Source of the DNA: DASYRM01 sp036004405
GTDB taxonomy: Bacteria; Acidobacteriota; Vicinamibacteria; Vicinamibacterales; UBA2999
Direction: 5' to 3'
NCBI GenBank assembly: GCA_036004405.1
Contig: DASYRM010000187.1
Span: 40,696-104,695 of the forward strand
Length of the DNA: 64,000 nt
The position numbers were made by a program, and so were the translations under genes. Positions 17,121-24,534 of this stretch are shown here, in pieces. Under the pieces are notes generated by a model. It worked only from the letters and a program-made list of their open reading frames with translations. It ran no database searches and was not told the origin of the DNA. Numbering within the stretch: position 1 is the first letter of the stretch; every line of letters starts with the position of its first letter.

Positions 17121-18091
17121 CGATCCAATTGTACAGGGCCGCGGCCAGCGCCTTGAACCGCAAGGTTCACGGCAAGGACCACGAGGAATATCGCACCGGC
17201 CGGCGCCAGCGCCCAGGGCGCGTCGCCGAGCAGCGCGGCGTTTGCTGCGTCCTGCAGCATCGTGCCCCAAGTGGGCGTGGCCTCGGGAAAGCCCAGGCCG
17301 ATGTAGGACATCGTGGCCTCGGCCAGGATGAAGGCCGGCAGCAGCAGCGTCGCCTGCATGAGGAGATGGCCGCGCGCCGACGGCAGCAGGTGACGCAGCA
17401 GCACGCGTGCCGATCCCGCGCCCAGCGCCTCGGCGGCCGACACGTAGTCGCGCGAGCGCTCGGACGCGATGATGGCGCGCACGCCGCGGGCCACCGTGGG
17501 CCATCCCAGCACGACGAAGATCCCCGCCAGCGACAGGAACACGGTGCGCGGCGGTACTACGAGCGGCAGCGCGGCACGCAGCGCCAGCACGACATAGATC
17601 GCCGGCAGCACCAGCACGAACTCGGTGACGCGCGACAGCAGCAGATCCACGCGGCCACCGGCGTACCCGGACACGCCGCCCACCAGGCCGCCAAGGAGGG
17701 TGGCCCCGAGCGTGGCGATGAGCGCCAACGCCAGCGTGAGACGTGAGCCGTGCACGAGGCGCGCGAAGATGTCGCGGCCGTAGCCGTCGGCGCCGAGCAG
17801 AAGCAGCGGCACACCGGCGTCCGGCGCGCCAGTCACGAGACGTCCGCCGTCGAACCAACGCAGCGGGATGCGCTCGGTCACCACCGTCTCGAACCGTTTT
17901 TCGAGGCGGCTCACCATGCGTTGCCGGTAGATGAACGGCGCGCGCGGACCGCCGTCCCACACGTGCACGGCGGTGGGCGGCGCGCTGAACAGATCGGCAA
18001 ACGCGCGATCGGGGGCGTTGGGCGCCACCCAGGGCGCGAGGATCGCCACCAGCCCAACGAGGGCGAGCAGGCCGATGCCCGCGCGCCTCAC
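17117..18091 (-). CDS. Peptide ABC transporter permease, DppC/OppC type
   Basis: A 324-residue inner-membrane permease with an N-terminal helix (about 5-22), a long periplasmic insert, and then five helices. Its ATPase-docking EAA loop is SRDYVSAAEALGAGSARVL. The GTG start at 18091 overlaps the stop of the DppB-type gene (GTGA), so the longer upstream open frame is ignored. It should pair with the next gene to import di- or oligopeptides or nickel. The substrate-binding protein at 22244-23977 is a likely partner. No DppD/DppF ATPases occur in the window. Confidence 0.88.
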   Translation of the reverse strand: MRRAGIGLLALVGLVAILAPWVAPNAPDRAFADLFSAPPTAVHVWDGGPRAPFIYRQRMVSRLEKRFETVVTERIPLRWFDGGRLVTGAPDAGVPLLLLGADGYGRDIFARLVHGSRLTLALALIATLGATLLGGLVGGVSGYAGGRVDLLLSRVTEFVLVLPAIYVVLALRAALPLVVPPRTVFLSLAGIFVVLGWPTVARGVRAIIASERSRDYVSAAEALGAGSARVLLRHLLPSARGHLLMQATLLLPAFILAEATMSYIGLGFPEATPTWGTMLQDAANAALLGDAPWALAPAGAIFLVVLAVNLAVQGAGRGPVQLDR

Positions 18092-19056
18092 GCGCCCGTC
18101 TCCTCGCGCACGCGCGGGTCCACCGCCGCCAGCAGCAGATCGCCCGCGAGCGTGCCGCAGGCGAGCAGCGCGGACCCGGCCGCGGCACAGCCGGCGACGA
18201 GATAGATGTCCCGCGCCCGGAGCGCCTCGTACATCAAGCGGCCAAGCCCCGGCCACGTGGTGACGTACTCGACGACGAACGACCCCGAGAGCAGCACGCC
18301 AATCGCGACCCCGAGCACGGCGCAGATCGGGCGGAGCGACGCCGGCCAGGCGTGGCGCCAGATCAGCGCCGGTCCTGGCACTCCCCGCGCCCGCGCCGCG
18401 GTCACAAACGGCTGATCGACCACCTCCGTCAACGCCTGGGACTGCAGTCGCTCGAAGGTGGCGGCAATGGGCAGCGCCAGCGCCAGCGCCGGCAGCGGAA
18501 TGTGCCACGCGACGTCGGCCAGCCAGGCGGCCCACGAAAGGTCGCCGGCACTGGCCGATGACATCCCACCCGCGGGCACGATGCCGGTGCGCGCCGCGAT
18601 GAACACGAAGATGAGCGAGGTCAAGAGCGGCGGCAGCGACACACACAGGGCCGAGAGCAGCCGGATCACGGTTCGGGCAACGGTCCGTCCACCGCTGCCG
18701 CTGACCACCCCGAGAAAGATGCCGCTCGCTGTCGCCAGCGTCAGCGCCACGATGGCGAGGATGGCGGTGTTGAGAGCCGCCGGGCCGAGCACGCTGATGA
18801 CCGGACGGTTGTAGAGAAACGACTCGCCGAGGTCGAGGCGCACGGCGCGCGAGGCCCAGTGGGCCCACTGCACGATGATGGGCTGGTCGAGGCCGAAGCG
18901 CTCACGCAGGGCCGCGACTTCTCCCGCCTTTGCCAGCGGCCCGAGCAGCGTGGCGAGATCGCCCGGCGCCGCGCGCGTGAGGAGAAACGCGGTGGACGAG
19001 GCGCAGGCAACCAGCACCAGCGCGAAGGCCACACGACGCACGAGAAATGCGCGCAT
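18088..19056 (-). CDS. Peptide ABC transporter permease, DppB/OppB type
   Basis: A 322-residue permease starting MRAFLVRRVAFALVLVACA, with six hydrophobic helices and the family's early periplasmic motif (RERFGLDQPIIVQWAHW). The EAA loop is in VTAARARGVPGPALIWRH. It is the first gene of an operon that continues through the DppC-type permease, the aldolase, the aminotransferase, the M48 protease and mtgA. The ATG at 19056 matches the usual family start; the frame runs further upstream but without family similarity. Confidence 0.88.
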   Translation of the reverse strand: MRAFLVRRVAFALVLVACASSTAFLLTRAAPGDLATLLGPLAKAGEVAALRERFGLDQPIIVQWAHWASRAVRLDLGESFLYNRPVISVLGPAALNTAILAIVALTLATASGIFLGVVSGSGGRTVARTVIRLLSALCVSLPPLLTSLIFVFIAARTGIVPAGGMSSASAGDLSWAAWLADVAWHIPLPALALALPIAATFERLQSQALTEVVDQPFVTAARARGVPGPALIWRHAWPASLRPICAVLGVAIGVLLSGSFVVEYVTTWPGLGRLMYEALRARDIYLVAGCAAAGSALLACGTLAGDLLLAAVDPRVREETGA

Positions 19057-19098
19057 CCGGTGACGTGATTGTATGCCGCTCACAGAGCGGGGCGTAGA

Positions 19099-19693
19099 AT
19101 GGCGCTCATGCCCGGCCATGATGGCGCGCTGCCGAATCCCCGTGGCGTGAAGCTCACCTACGACGACTTCGTGCTGTTCCCCGACGACGGGCTGCGGCAC
19201 GAGTTGATCGACGGAGAGCACTACGTGACACCGTCGCCCAACGCGAAACATCAGCGCGTCCCTGGCAAACCTGCACTTGCTGATTGGGCTCTGGCTGCGA
19301 GCGCGCCCGATTGGCCAGCTGTTTTTTGCGCCTTTCGACGTGGTGTTTTCGCGCTTCGACGTCGTCGAGCCCGATCTGCTCTACATGTCGAAGGAGCGAG
19401 CCGCCGAGATCCTGACGAGGGCCAACGTCCAGGGCACGCCGGAACTCGTCGTCGAAGTGGGCTCCCCCGGCACCCGCAGACGCGACGAAACCCTCAAGCG
19501 AGCGCTCTACGAGCGTACCGGCGTGTCGGACTACTGGGTCGTCGATCCCGAGCTCGACGTCGTTCGAGTCTACCGGCGCAACGGCGATCGATTCGGCCGG
19601 CCGCAAGAGCTCTCGACGGAGGCGGGCGACGTGCTGGCAACTCCCCTCCTCCCGTGCCTCGAGCTTCCGCTCGCCGAGGTCTTCCGTCCGTAG
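19099..19693 (+). pseudogene. Uma2-family (DUF820) nuclease-like gene, frameshifted
   Basis: The first part reads GVKLTYDDFVLFPDDGLRHE then LIDGEHYVTPSPNAKHQRV in one frame. At about 19258 the similarity moves to another frame (SLANLHLLIGLWLRAR onward) and continues to RPQELSTEAGDVLATPLLP and a stop at 19693. The conserved catalytic-type residues of Uma2, Asp in VVEPDLLYMS and Glu in PELVVEVGSPGT, are preserved in the second frame. A one-base insertion or two-base deletion accounts for it. Uma2 proteins are PD-(D/E)XK-fold and abundant in multicellular or soil bacteria. It may be a recent pseudogene or a sequencing error. Confidence 0.72.
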
Positions 19694-19720
19694 GCGCGTC
19701 GTCACCATTGCCGTCACAAC

Positions 19721-19748
19721 TTGACATCAGTCTTACAACTAGTAAGAT
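19721..19748 (+). promoter_or_regulatory. Promoter and inverted-repeat operator of the PadR gene
   Basis: TTGACA (19721-19726), 16 bases, then TAAGAT (19743-19748) as a near-consensus -35/-10 pair. Lying across the spacer and -10 is TCTTAC-AACTA-GTAAGA (19731-19747), a perfect 6-base inverted repeat. The ATG at 19755 falls about where transcription should begin, so the mRNA may be leaderless. Autorepression by PadR through this operator is the expected arrangement. Confidence 0.72.
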
Positions 19749-19754
19749 CGCGTC

Positions 19755-20069
19755 ATGTCACCGCGCTCCAAACAGCCGCCACGTCTGTCTCCCAAGGAAT
19801 CGCTGATTGTGGAGCTGCTGCTCCGCGACACGGAGCTCTACGGTCTGCAGCTCGTGGCCGCGTCCCGAGGCCGCCTGAAACGCGGCACGGTGTACGTGAC
19901 GCTCGGCCGGATGGAAGACAAGGGCTTCATCACCTCGCGCGAGGAGGCCCCACCAGCCGATGAAGGCGGATTGCCGCGGCGCCTCTATCGCGCCACGGCG
20001 CTTGGGCGACAGGTGTACGAAGCCTGGAACATGGCCGCGGCCCACATGGCGCTGAGGTACGCGCGATGA
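19755..20069 (+). CDS. PadR-family transcriptional regulator
   Basis: A 104-residue winged-helix protein. Residues about 11-75 match PadR (LSPKESLIVELLL, ELYGLQLVAAS, RGTVYVTLGRMEDKGFITSR), followed by the usual RLYRATALGRQVYEAW. It lacks the longer C-terminal dimer domain of full PadR proteins, as in the short subfamily. An inverted repeat overlaps its promoter. It ends in an ATGA overlap with a membrane-protein gene that it probably controls together with itself. Confidence 0.88.
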   Translation: MSPRSKQPPRLSPKESLIVELLLRDTELYGLQLVAASRGRLKRGTVYVTLGRMEDKGFITSREEAPPADEGGLPRRLYRATALGRQVYEAWNMAAAHMALRYAR

Positions 20070-21043
20070 CCCGCCCAGGCGATCGCGTGCGGCGGCTGGC
20101 GATGCGCTGCTGCAGTGAGCGTACGCGCCGGCGGCTGATCGATCCCGCGGTGGCAGACCTGCAAGCCGAGGTCGCGGCCGCGCGACGGACCGGCTCCGCG
20201 TGGCAGACCGTGCGAGCGTTCGTCGCCGGCTACGGGTCCATCCTCAAGGTGATGATCATCGGCCTCTGCGGCGAGCTGCGGAGCGCCGCGACGTGGGAAC
20301 GCGAGGAGGCGACGCGCGCCCGGCGCGGCGCGTGGGTGGCGCTCGGCATCATCATCGTGTCCACCGTGCTCCTCGAACTGCCACTGCTCCGATCGATGTC
20401 GTCCACGGTGCTCGGAGTCGGCGAACGCGTGCGGATGGCGACCTACCTGGCGCCCTCGACGCTGGCGCTCAGTGCGCCGCTGGGCTTCGCGGTCGCGACG
20501 GCCTGGGCCCTCCACGGCGCCGCACGCAGACGCAAAGTTGCCGCCGCCGCGCTCCTCGCGGCCGCGCTGACGGCGCCAGCGATGTTCGCCAACCTCGGGT
20601 GGGTGACGCCCGACGCCAACCAGGCGTTCCGCGAGACGGTTCTCGCGCACCATGTCCCACCCGTCCCGGTACCCGTTCGCGGGGACGGCGAGCTGCGGCT
20701 GGGCGATCTGCGCGACCGGCTGCGTCAGGCGCGCGACGGCGCCCGCGAGCAGGAAGCGCGGAACCTGGAAACGCTCTACTACCGGAAGTGGGCCATGAGT
20801 GCCACGCCGCTCGCCATGGTCGGCTTGATCGTGGCGCTCGCGTTCAGGCGCCCATGGACGCGCGCGGGGTTGATCGCCATGGCGTGCGGCGTCTACGCGG
20901 GGCAGTACGCGCTCTTGCTGGTGACGTTTCCGCTGGCGGACGCCGGCATGGCCCGACCCATCGTGCTCGAGTGGGCCGGCAATACCGTGTACGCCGCGGC
21001 GGCGGTGCTGATTACTTCGCTGCGGTGGCGGCGGCCGGCGTAA
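20066..21043 (+). CDS. Membrane protein coupled to PadR, function unknown
   Basis: A 325-residue protein whose ATG overlaps the PadR stop. Residues 1-80 form a basic cytoplasmic region (MTRPGDRVRRLAMRCCSERT, DPAVADLQAEVAAA). Then come about six hydrophobic segments, roughly 87-107, 130-155, 160-185, 250-272, 277-300 and 305-320. A polar stretch with a possible coiled coil lies near 215-245 (LGDLRDRLRQARDGAREQEA). I do not recognise the family. PadR plus a multi-helix membrane protein in one short transcript is a repeated theme in Acidobacteria, so a stress or transport role is possible. The last 32 bases overlap the convergent parvulin gene. Confidence 0.72.
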   Translation: MTRPGDRVRRLAMRCCSERTRRRLIDPAVADLQAEVAAARRTGSAWQTVRAFVAGYGSILKVMIIGLCGELRSAATWEREEATRARRGAWVALGIIIVSTVLLELPLLRSMSSTVLGVGERVRMATYLAPSTLALSAPLGFAVATAWALHGAARRRKVAAAALLAAALTAPAMFANLGWVTPDANQAFRETVLAHHVPPVPVPVRGDGELRLGDLRDRLRQARDGAREQEARNLETLYYRKWAMSATPLAMVGLIVALAFRRPWTRAGLIAMACGVYAGQYALLLVTFPLADAGMARPIVLEWAGNTVYAAAAVLITSLRWRRPA

Positions 21044-22112
21044 CCGGCTGCCCGCCGGCCACCACGCCCTTCGCCTCGACCAGCCGTCGCGCCAGGTAGT
21101 GCTCCACCTTGGCGTCGTTGCGCGCGGCGGTGATGAACGCCGCCCGCAGCACCTGCTCCTTGCGCGACTTCAGCGAGTCGCGCAGGTTGTCCTTCATGCC
21201 GGGCGTGCTGAGGTCGCGCTGCCCCGCGGGCTCGTGCGACACCACCAGGACCAAGGTGTAGGCGCCGTTGCTGGACGCCAGGTTGACCGTGCCCGCCGTC
21301 TTACCCAGCACCGCGGCCTTCAACTGCGGGGGCGCCTGCTGCAGGCGCGAGAGCGGCACCAGCCCCAGGTCGCCGCCGCGGGCGGCCGTCTCCGGATCCT
21401 CGGAGTAGCCCGCCGCGAGCTCGCGGAACGACGCGCCGGCCTTCAGCCGCTCCATCAGCATCTGCACCTTCTGCGCGGCCGCCTGCGGGGTGGTCGCGTC
21501 GTCGCCCGTGCCGTTGCTGACCTGCTGCTCGGGTCCCGGCGTGATCACGATCTGCGCCAGGTGATAGGCCTCTTCGGGCAGGTTGAACTGCGCGCGGTTG
21601 GCGTTGAAGAAGTCGGTGATCTCCTGCTCGCCGACCGTAATCTTGTCGGTCACCTCGTGCGCGATGACCTTCTGCGTCACCAGGTCGCGGCGCAGGCTTT
21701 CGCGCATGTCGGCGGGCGTCAGCCCGCGCTGCGTGAGCTGCTGCTGAAACACGTCGTCGGGAATGTTCTTCTTGGCGTTGGCTTCGGCCGTGTCGAGCTC
21801 GGTCTGCGGCACCTCGATCTTCAGTTCGGTGGCCTTGGAGAGCAGGATCTCCTGAATGATCAACTCGTCCAGGAGGCCCATCTTGGCCAGCACCGCCTCT
21901 TCTTCGGACGCGGTGGCGCCGGCGTCGCGCGAGCGCCGGTAGGCCTTGTCCACGTCCTGACGCGTGATCGCCTTGCCGTTCACCACCACCCACGTGTCGG
22001 CGGTGACGGCGGGACCGGCAGGCGCCGCCGGCGTGCGATTGCACGCGGCAGCCAGAAGACCCACGAGGACGAGCGCGGACGGACGGACGAGACGGTGCGT
22101 GGACAACAACAT
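21012..22112 (-). CDS. Parvulin-type peptidyl-prolyl isomerase lipoprotein (SurA-like)
   Basis: A 366-residue protein with a lipoprotein signal ending at Cys24 (LVGLLAAAC). An N-terminal SurA-like chaperone region follows (about 38-170, including VVVNGKAITRQDVDKAYRRS). The parvulin domain (about 175-275) shows EEAYHLAQIVITPGP and SEDPETAARGGDLGLVPLSR. Its likely role is folding of outer-membrane or secreted proteins in the periplasm. The two-subdomain layout is that of PrsA/SurA relatives. The ATG at 22112 is the only one giving a clean lipobox. It is convergent with, and overlaps by 32 bases, the PadR-linked membrane gene. Confidence 0.88.
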   Translation of the reverse strand: MLLSTHRLVRPSALVLVGLLAAACNRTPAAPAGPAVTADTWVVVNGKAITRQDVDKAYRRSRDAGATASEEEAVLAKMGLLDELIIQEILLSKATELKIEVPQTELDTAEANAKKNIPDDVFQQQLTQRGLTPADMRESLRRDLVTQKVIAHEVTDKITVGEQEITDFFNANRAQFNLPEEAYHLAQIVITPGPEQQVSNGTGDDATTPQAAAQKVQMLMERLKAGASFRELAAGYSEDPETAARGGDLGLVPLSRLQQAPPQLKAAVLGKTAGTVNLASSNGAYTLVLVVSHEPAGQRDLSTPGMKDNLRDSLKSRKEQVLRAAFITAARNDAKVEHYLARRLVEAKGVVAGGQPVTPAAATAAK

Positions 22113-22160
22113 AGACGGCCAGCGTACAGCGGGCCGCCTGCGCCGAACAATAGGCGGGTG

Positions 22161-22247
22161 GAGGGCCGCCCGAGGACGGGCCGCCTGAGGACGGGCCGCC
22201 TGAAGGCGGCCCCTACGACTGACCGGCCGCCTGAAGGCGGCCCCTAC
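22161..22247. repeat. Palindromic repeat family A, copy cluster 2
   Basis: Two full units of GGCCGCCTGAAGGCGGCC followed by CCTAC, preceded by two partial GGGCCGCC(T/C)GAGGAC units. The cluster fills the space between the parvulin gene and the stop of the peptide-binding protein gene. All units point the same way, each able to form a hairpin. Confidence 0.85.
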
Positions 22248-23977
22248 TTCGACACGCTGAGCATGTCCACGTTCCAGAGCAGATGCGGCCGCACCACCGA
22301 CGGGATCGCGCCCCGCACCCGGGTGGAGTGGGCGGCGTAGAGCCGCGGGGCGGCGAAATACAGCGCCGGCACGTTCTCGCCCATCACCTTCTGCACGTCG
22401 TTGAAGAGCGCATGGCGCTGGGTCGCGTCGGTGGTGGCGGCCTGCTGCGCCATCAGCTGGTCGACGCGCGATTCCCACTCGGTGGCCGGCGTCTTCGACG
22501 CGATGTTCCAGGGATGGCCTTCGCCGGAGCTGACCCAGAAGTCCATATTGCCGGCCGGATCGACGTCGGTCCACAGCACCCGCATATAGATGGCGTCGTA
22601 GTCGCACACCTGCAGCCGCTTCACCATGGCCCCCACCTCCAGCGGCGCGATCTCGAACGCCACGCCCACCTTGGCCGCCGCCTCGCGGATCACCGACGTG
22701 CCGCGCTCGTACCACGTGAGGCCCTTCTGCGTGATCAGGGTGAAGCGCGCCTCGGTGCCCTTCGCATCTTCCACCACGCCGTTGCCGTTGCGATCCTCGA
22801 GCCCGATCGACTTCAGCAGCGCCTTTGCCGTGGACTCGTCGTAGGGATAGCGCGGGACGTTGGGCGAGAACCACTCCTTGTTGCCGGGCGTGACCGGGCC
22901 CCAGACGGGGACCGCCTCGCCCAGGAACACGGACTGCGCAAACGCCTCGCGATCGACGGCGTGCGACAGCGCCTGCCGGAACTCGCGCCGCTGCACGAAG
23001 GCCCACCGCGGATCCCTGCGGCGCGCCTCGGGCTTGAGGCAGAACCACAGGCCGTCGGCGTCCGTGGCGACGCCAATCTCCTCCATCTTCAACGTGCCCT
23101 GCTGCTCGAGGCGCTTCACCGGCACGTAGTCGTCGGGACGCAAGGCGTCCTGCGTCAAATCGGTGGCCCCGCTTTGCAGCCGCAGCAGCTCGGCGTTCTG
23201 GTCCGGGACAATCTCCAGCACTACGCGATCGACGTACGGCAGAGCGTCGCCATTGGGCGCCTTGCGCCAGTAGCGCGGGTTGCGGTCGAAGACCAGCCGC
23301 TGCCCGGGCGTGTATTCCTTGAGGACGAACGGGCCCAGGCCGGCGAGCTCGGACGGCGGCGTGGCGGCGCTCCAGGCCTTGGCAAACTCCCCTTTGGCGT
23401 AGACCGCTTCGAGCTTGTGCTTCGGCAGGATGGCCACCTGGTCGAGCATCCGCAGACCCAGGCCCGAGGTGCCCGCAAAGGTCAGGGTGACCGTGTCGAG
23501 CCCCGGGGCGTTGACCGCGATCGGCTTGCCTCCGGCAACGAGCACCGAGGTCAGGACGCTGCCCGCCTTGGGGTCCATTGCCGCCGCGAGCGAAAACACC
23601 ACGTCCGCGGACGTGAACGGCGTGCCGTCGGACCAGGCGACGCCCTTCCGCAGATGGAGCGTGTGCACCAGGCCGTCCGCGCTCGACTCCCAGTTCTCGG
23701 CCAGCATCGGCTCGAGCTCGAACGTGGCTTTGTTGACCCGAAGCAGACGCGCCTGCATCAGGATGGAGAGCAGGTCAGCCGACTGCGTCCCGGTGACGAG
23801 GCGATTGAACGATCGCGGCTCGCTCCGCACCGAAACAACCAATTGGCCACCTCGCTGTGCTCCAGCCTGCCCGGGGGTTCCCTGGGGCGCGCGCCCCGAT
23901 CGGACCATCCAAATCAGGCCTAAAACGCTGATGAGCGTGACGGCGATCCCCAACCGGCTCGCGAGGCGGAAACGCAT
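22244..23977 (-). CDS. Peptide ABC transporter substrate-binding protein (SBP_bac_5)
   Basis: A 577-residue periplasmic binding protein. The N-terminal hydrophobic segment (about 7-26) is a signal peptide or anchor. The mature part shows family 5 features: VSVRSEPRSFNRL near the start, the signature-like LRKGVAWSDGTPFTSADVVFS, and FVQRREFRQALSHAVDREAF. It should capture di- or oligopeptides for the DppB/DppC-type permeases encoded about 3 kb away on the same strand. It is separated from them by the PadR pair and a parvulin gene, which is unusual for such systems. Confidence 0.9.
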   Translation of the reverse strand: MRFRLASRLGIAVTLISVLGLIWMVRSGRAPQGTPGQAGAQRGGQLVVSVRSEPRSFNRLVTGTQSADLLSILMQARLLRVNKATFELEPMLAENWESSADGLVHTLHLRKGVAWSDGTPFTSADVVFSLAAAMDPKAGSVLTSVLVAGGKPIAVNAPGLDTVTLTFAGTSGLGLRMLDQVAILPKHKLEAVYAKGEFAKAWSAATPPSELAGLGPFVLKEYTPGQRLVFDRNPRYWRKAPNGDALPYVDRVVLEIVPDQNAELLRLQSGATDLTQDALRPDDYVPVKRLEQQGTLKMEEIGVATDADGLWFCLKPEARRRDPRWAFVQRREFRQALSHAVDREAFAQSVFLGEAVPVWGPVTPGNKEWFSPNVPRYPYDESTAKALLKSIGLEDRNGNGVVEDAKGTEARFTLITQKGLTWYERGTSVIREAAAKVGVAFEIAPLEVGAMVKRLQVCDYDAIYMRVLWTDVDPAGNMDFWVSSGEGHPWNIASKTPATEWESRVDQLMAQQAATTDATQRHALFNDVQKVMGENVPALYFAAPRLYAAHSTRVRGAIPSVVRPHLLWNVDMLSVSK

Positions 23978-24216
23978 TCTTGGCTACCCCAGTCAAGTTC
24001 TTGGCCGCTCGAAAAAATCTGTGCAACCCCACTACTTACCGTGCAAAAGCGCGGTTCGCCCAGGGGTTGCGCTGCGTTACCCGCGATTACAGCCGCGCTT
24101 AGCTAAAGTGCTGGCTACCCCCGCCTATCGGCGAGTGGTCCCCGCAGCGTCACCAACCGCACCTAAGCGACACCTCCACAACCACTTACGACCGGCGCAC
24201 GAAACAGCCGAGCAGC
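23978..24216. other. Non-coding region with no recognised element
   Basis: It separates the divergent peptide-binding-protein and HTH genes. I see no convincing ORF, hairpin or riboswitch. The segment next to the minus-strand gene is locally A-rich (GAAAAAATCTG near 24010) and may hold its promoter, but no -35/-10 pair stands out. Confidence 0.4.
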
Positions 24217-24231
24217 TGGCACACGCCCTGC
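24217..24231 (+). promoter_or_regulatory. Possible sigma-54 promoter
   Basis: TGGCACACGCCCTGC has GG and GC eleven bases apart, as in the -24/-12 consensus TGGCAC-N5-TTGC, with one mismatch in the -12 half. Predicted transcription start is about 24243, giving a 20-base leader that contains the ribosome-binding site GGAGG at 24250-24254. It would drive the HTH-protease pair. Confidence 0.5.
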
Positions 24232-24262
24232 CCTTCAGTACGGCCAGTTGGAGGATTTTCGA

Positions 24263-24508
24263 GTGCCCGAGCCCACGACCACCGCCCAGATGAACCCGGA
24301 CGCCAGGTACGGCCGCAGCGTCTCGCTGATGCAGGCCGCAGCGCTCCTCCAGGTGTCGCGCCGCACCATCTACAACCGGATCCGCGACGGCCAACTCGCC
24401 ACCATCCGCATCCACGGGTCGCAGCGGGTGCTCACTTCGTCACTCTTCGGATCGAACGGCCTGCAGCAGGAGCCGTCCACCGATTCGGGTTTCAACGCGC
24501 AGCTCTAA
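24263..24508 (+). CDS. Small helix-turn-helix DNA-binding protein (excisionase/BldC-like)
   Basis: An 81-residue protein with a single winged-helix type HTH (about 23-60): SLMQAAALLQVSRRTIYNRI followed by RDGQLATIRIHGSQRVL, the pattern of MerR-like/excisionase domains. The GTG start at 24263 is chosen because GGAGG lies 8 bases upstream; an in-frame TTG at 24248 would overlap that site. It is followed after 26 bases by the S8 protease gene and probably shares its transcript. It is likely a local transcriptional regulator. No integrase is nearby, so a true excisionase role is unlikely. Confidence 0.78.
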   Translation: MPEPTTTAQMNPDARYGRSVSLMQAAALLQVSRRTIYNRIRDGQLATIRIHGSQRVLTSSLFGSNGLQQEPSTDSGFNAQL

Positions 24509-24534
24509 ACGCATCTTCGGATTCGGAGTCTCCC

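Noticed and set aside
23978..24216. Riboswitch or small RNA in the divergent intergenic region
   Set aside because: No conserved riboswitch core, strong hairpin or terminator could be seen by eye.
24263..24508. Excisionase of a prophage or integrative element
   Set aside because: The HTH resembles excisionases, but no integrase, attachment repeats or phage genes are nearby, and it is coupled to a protease gene.
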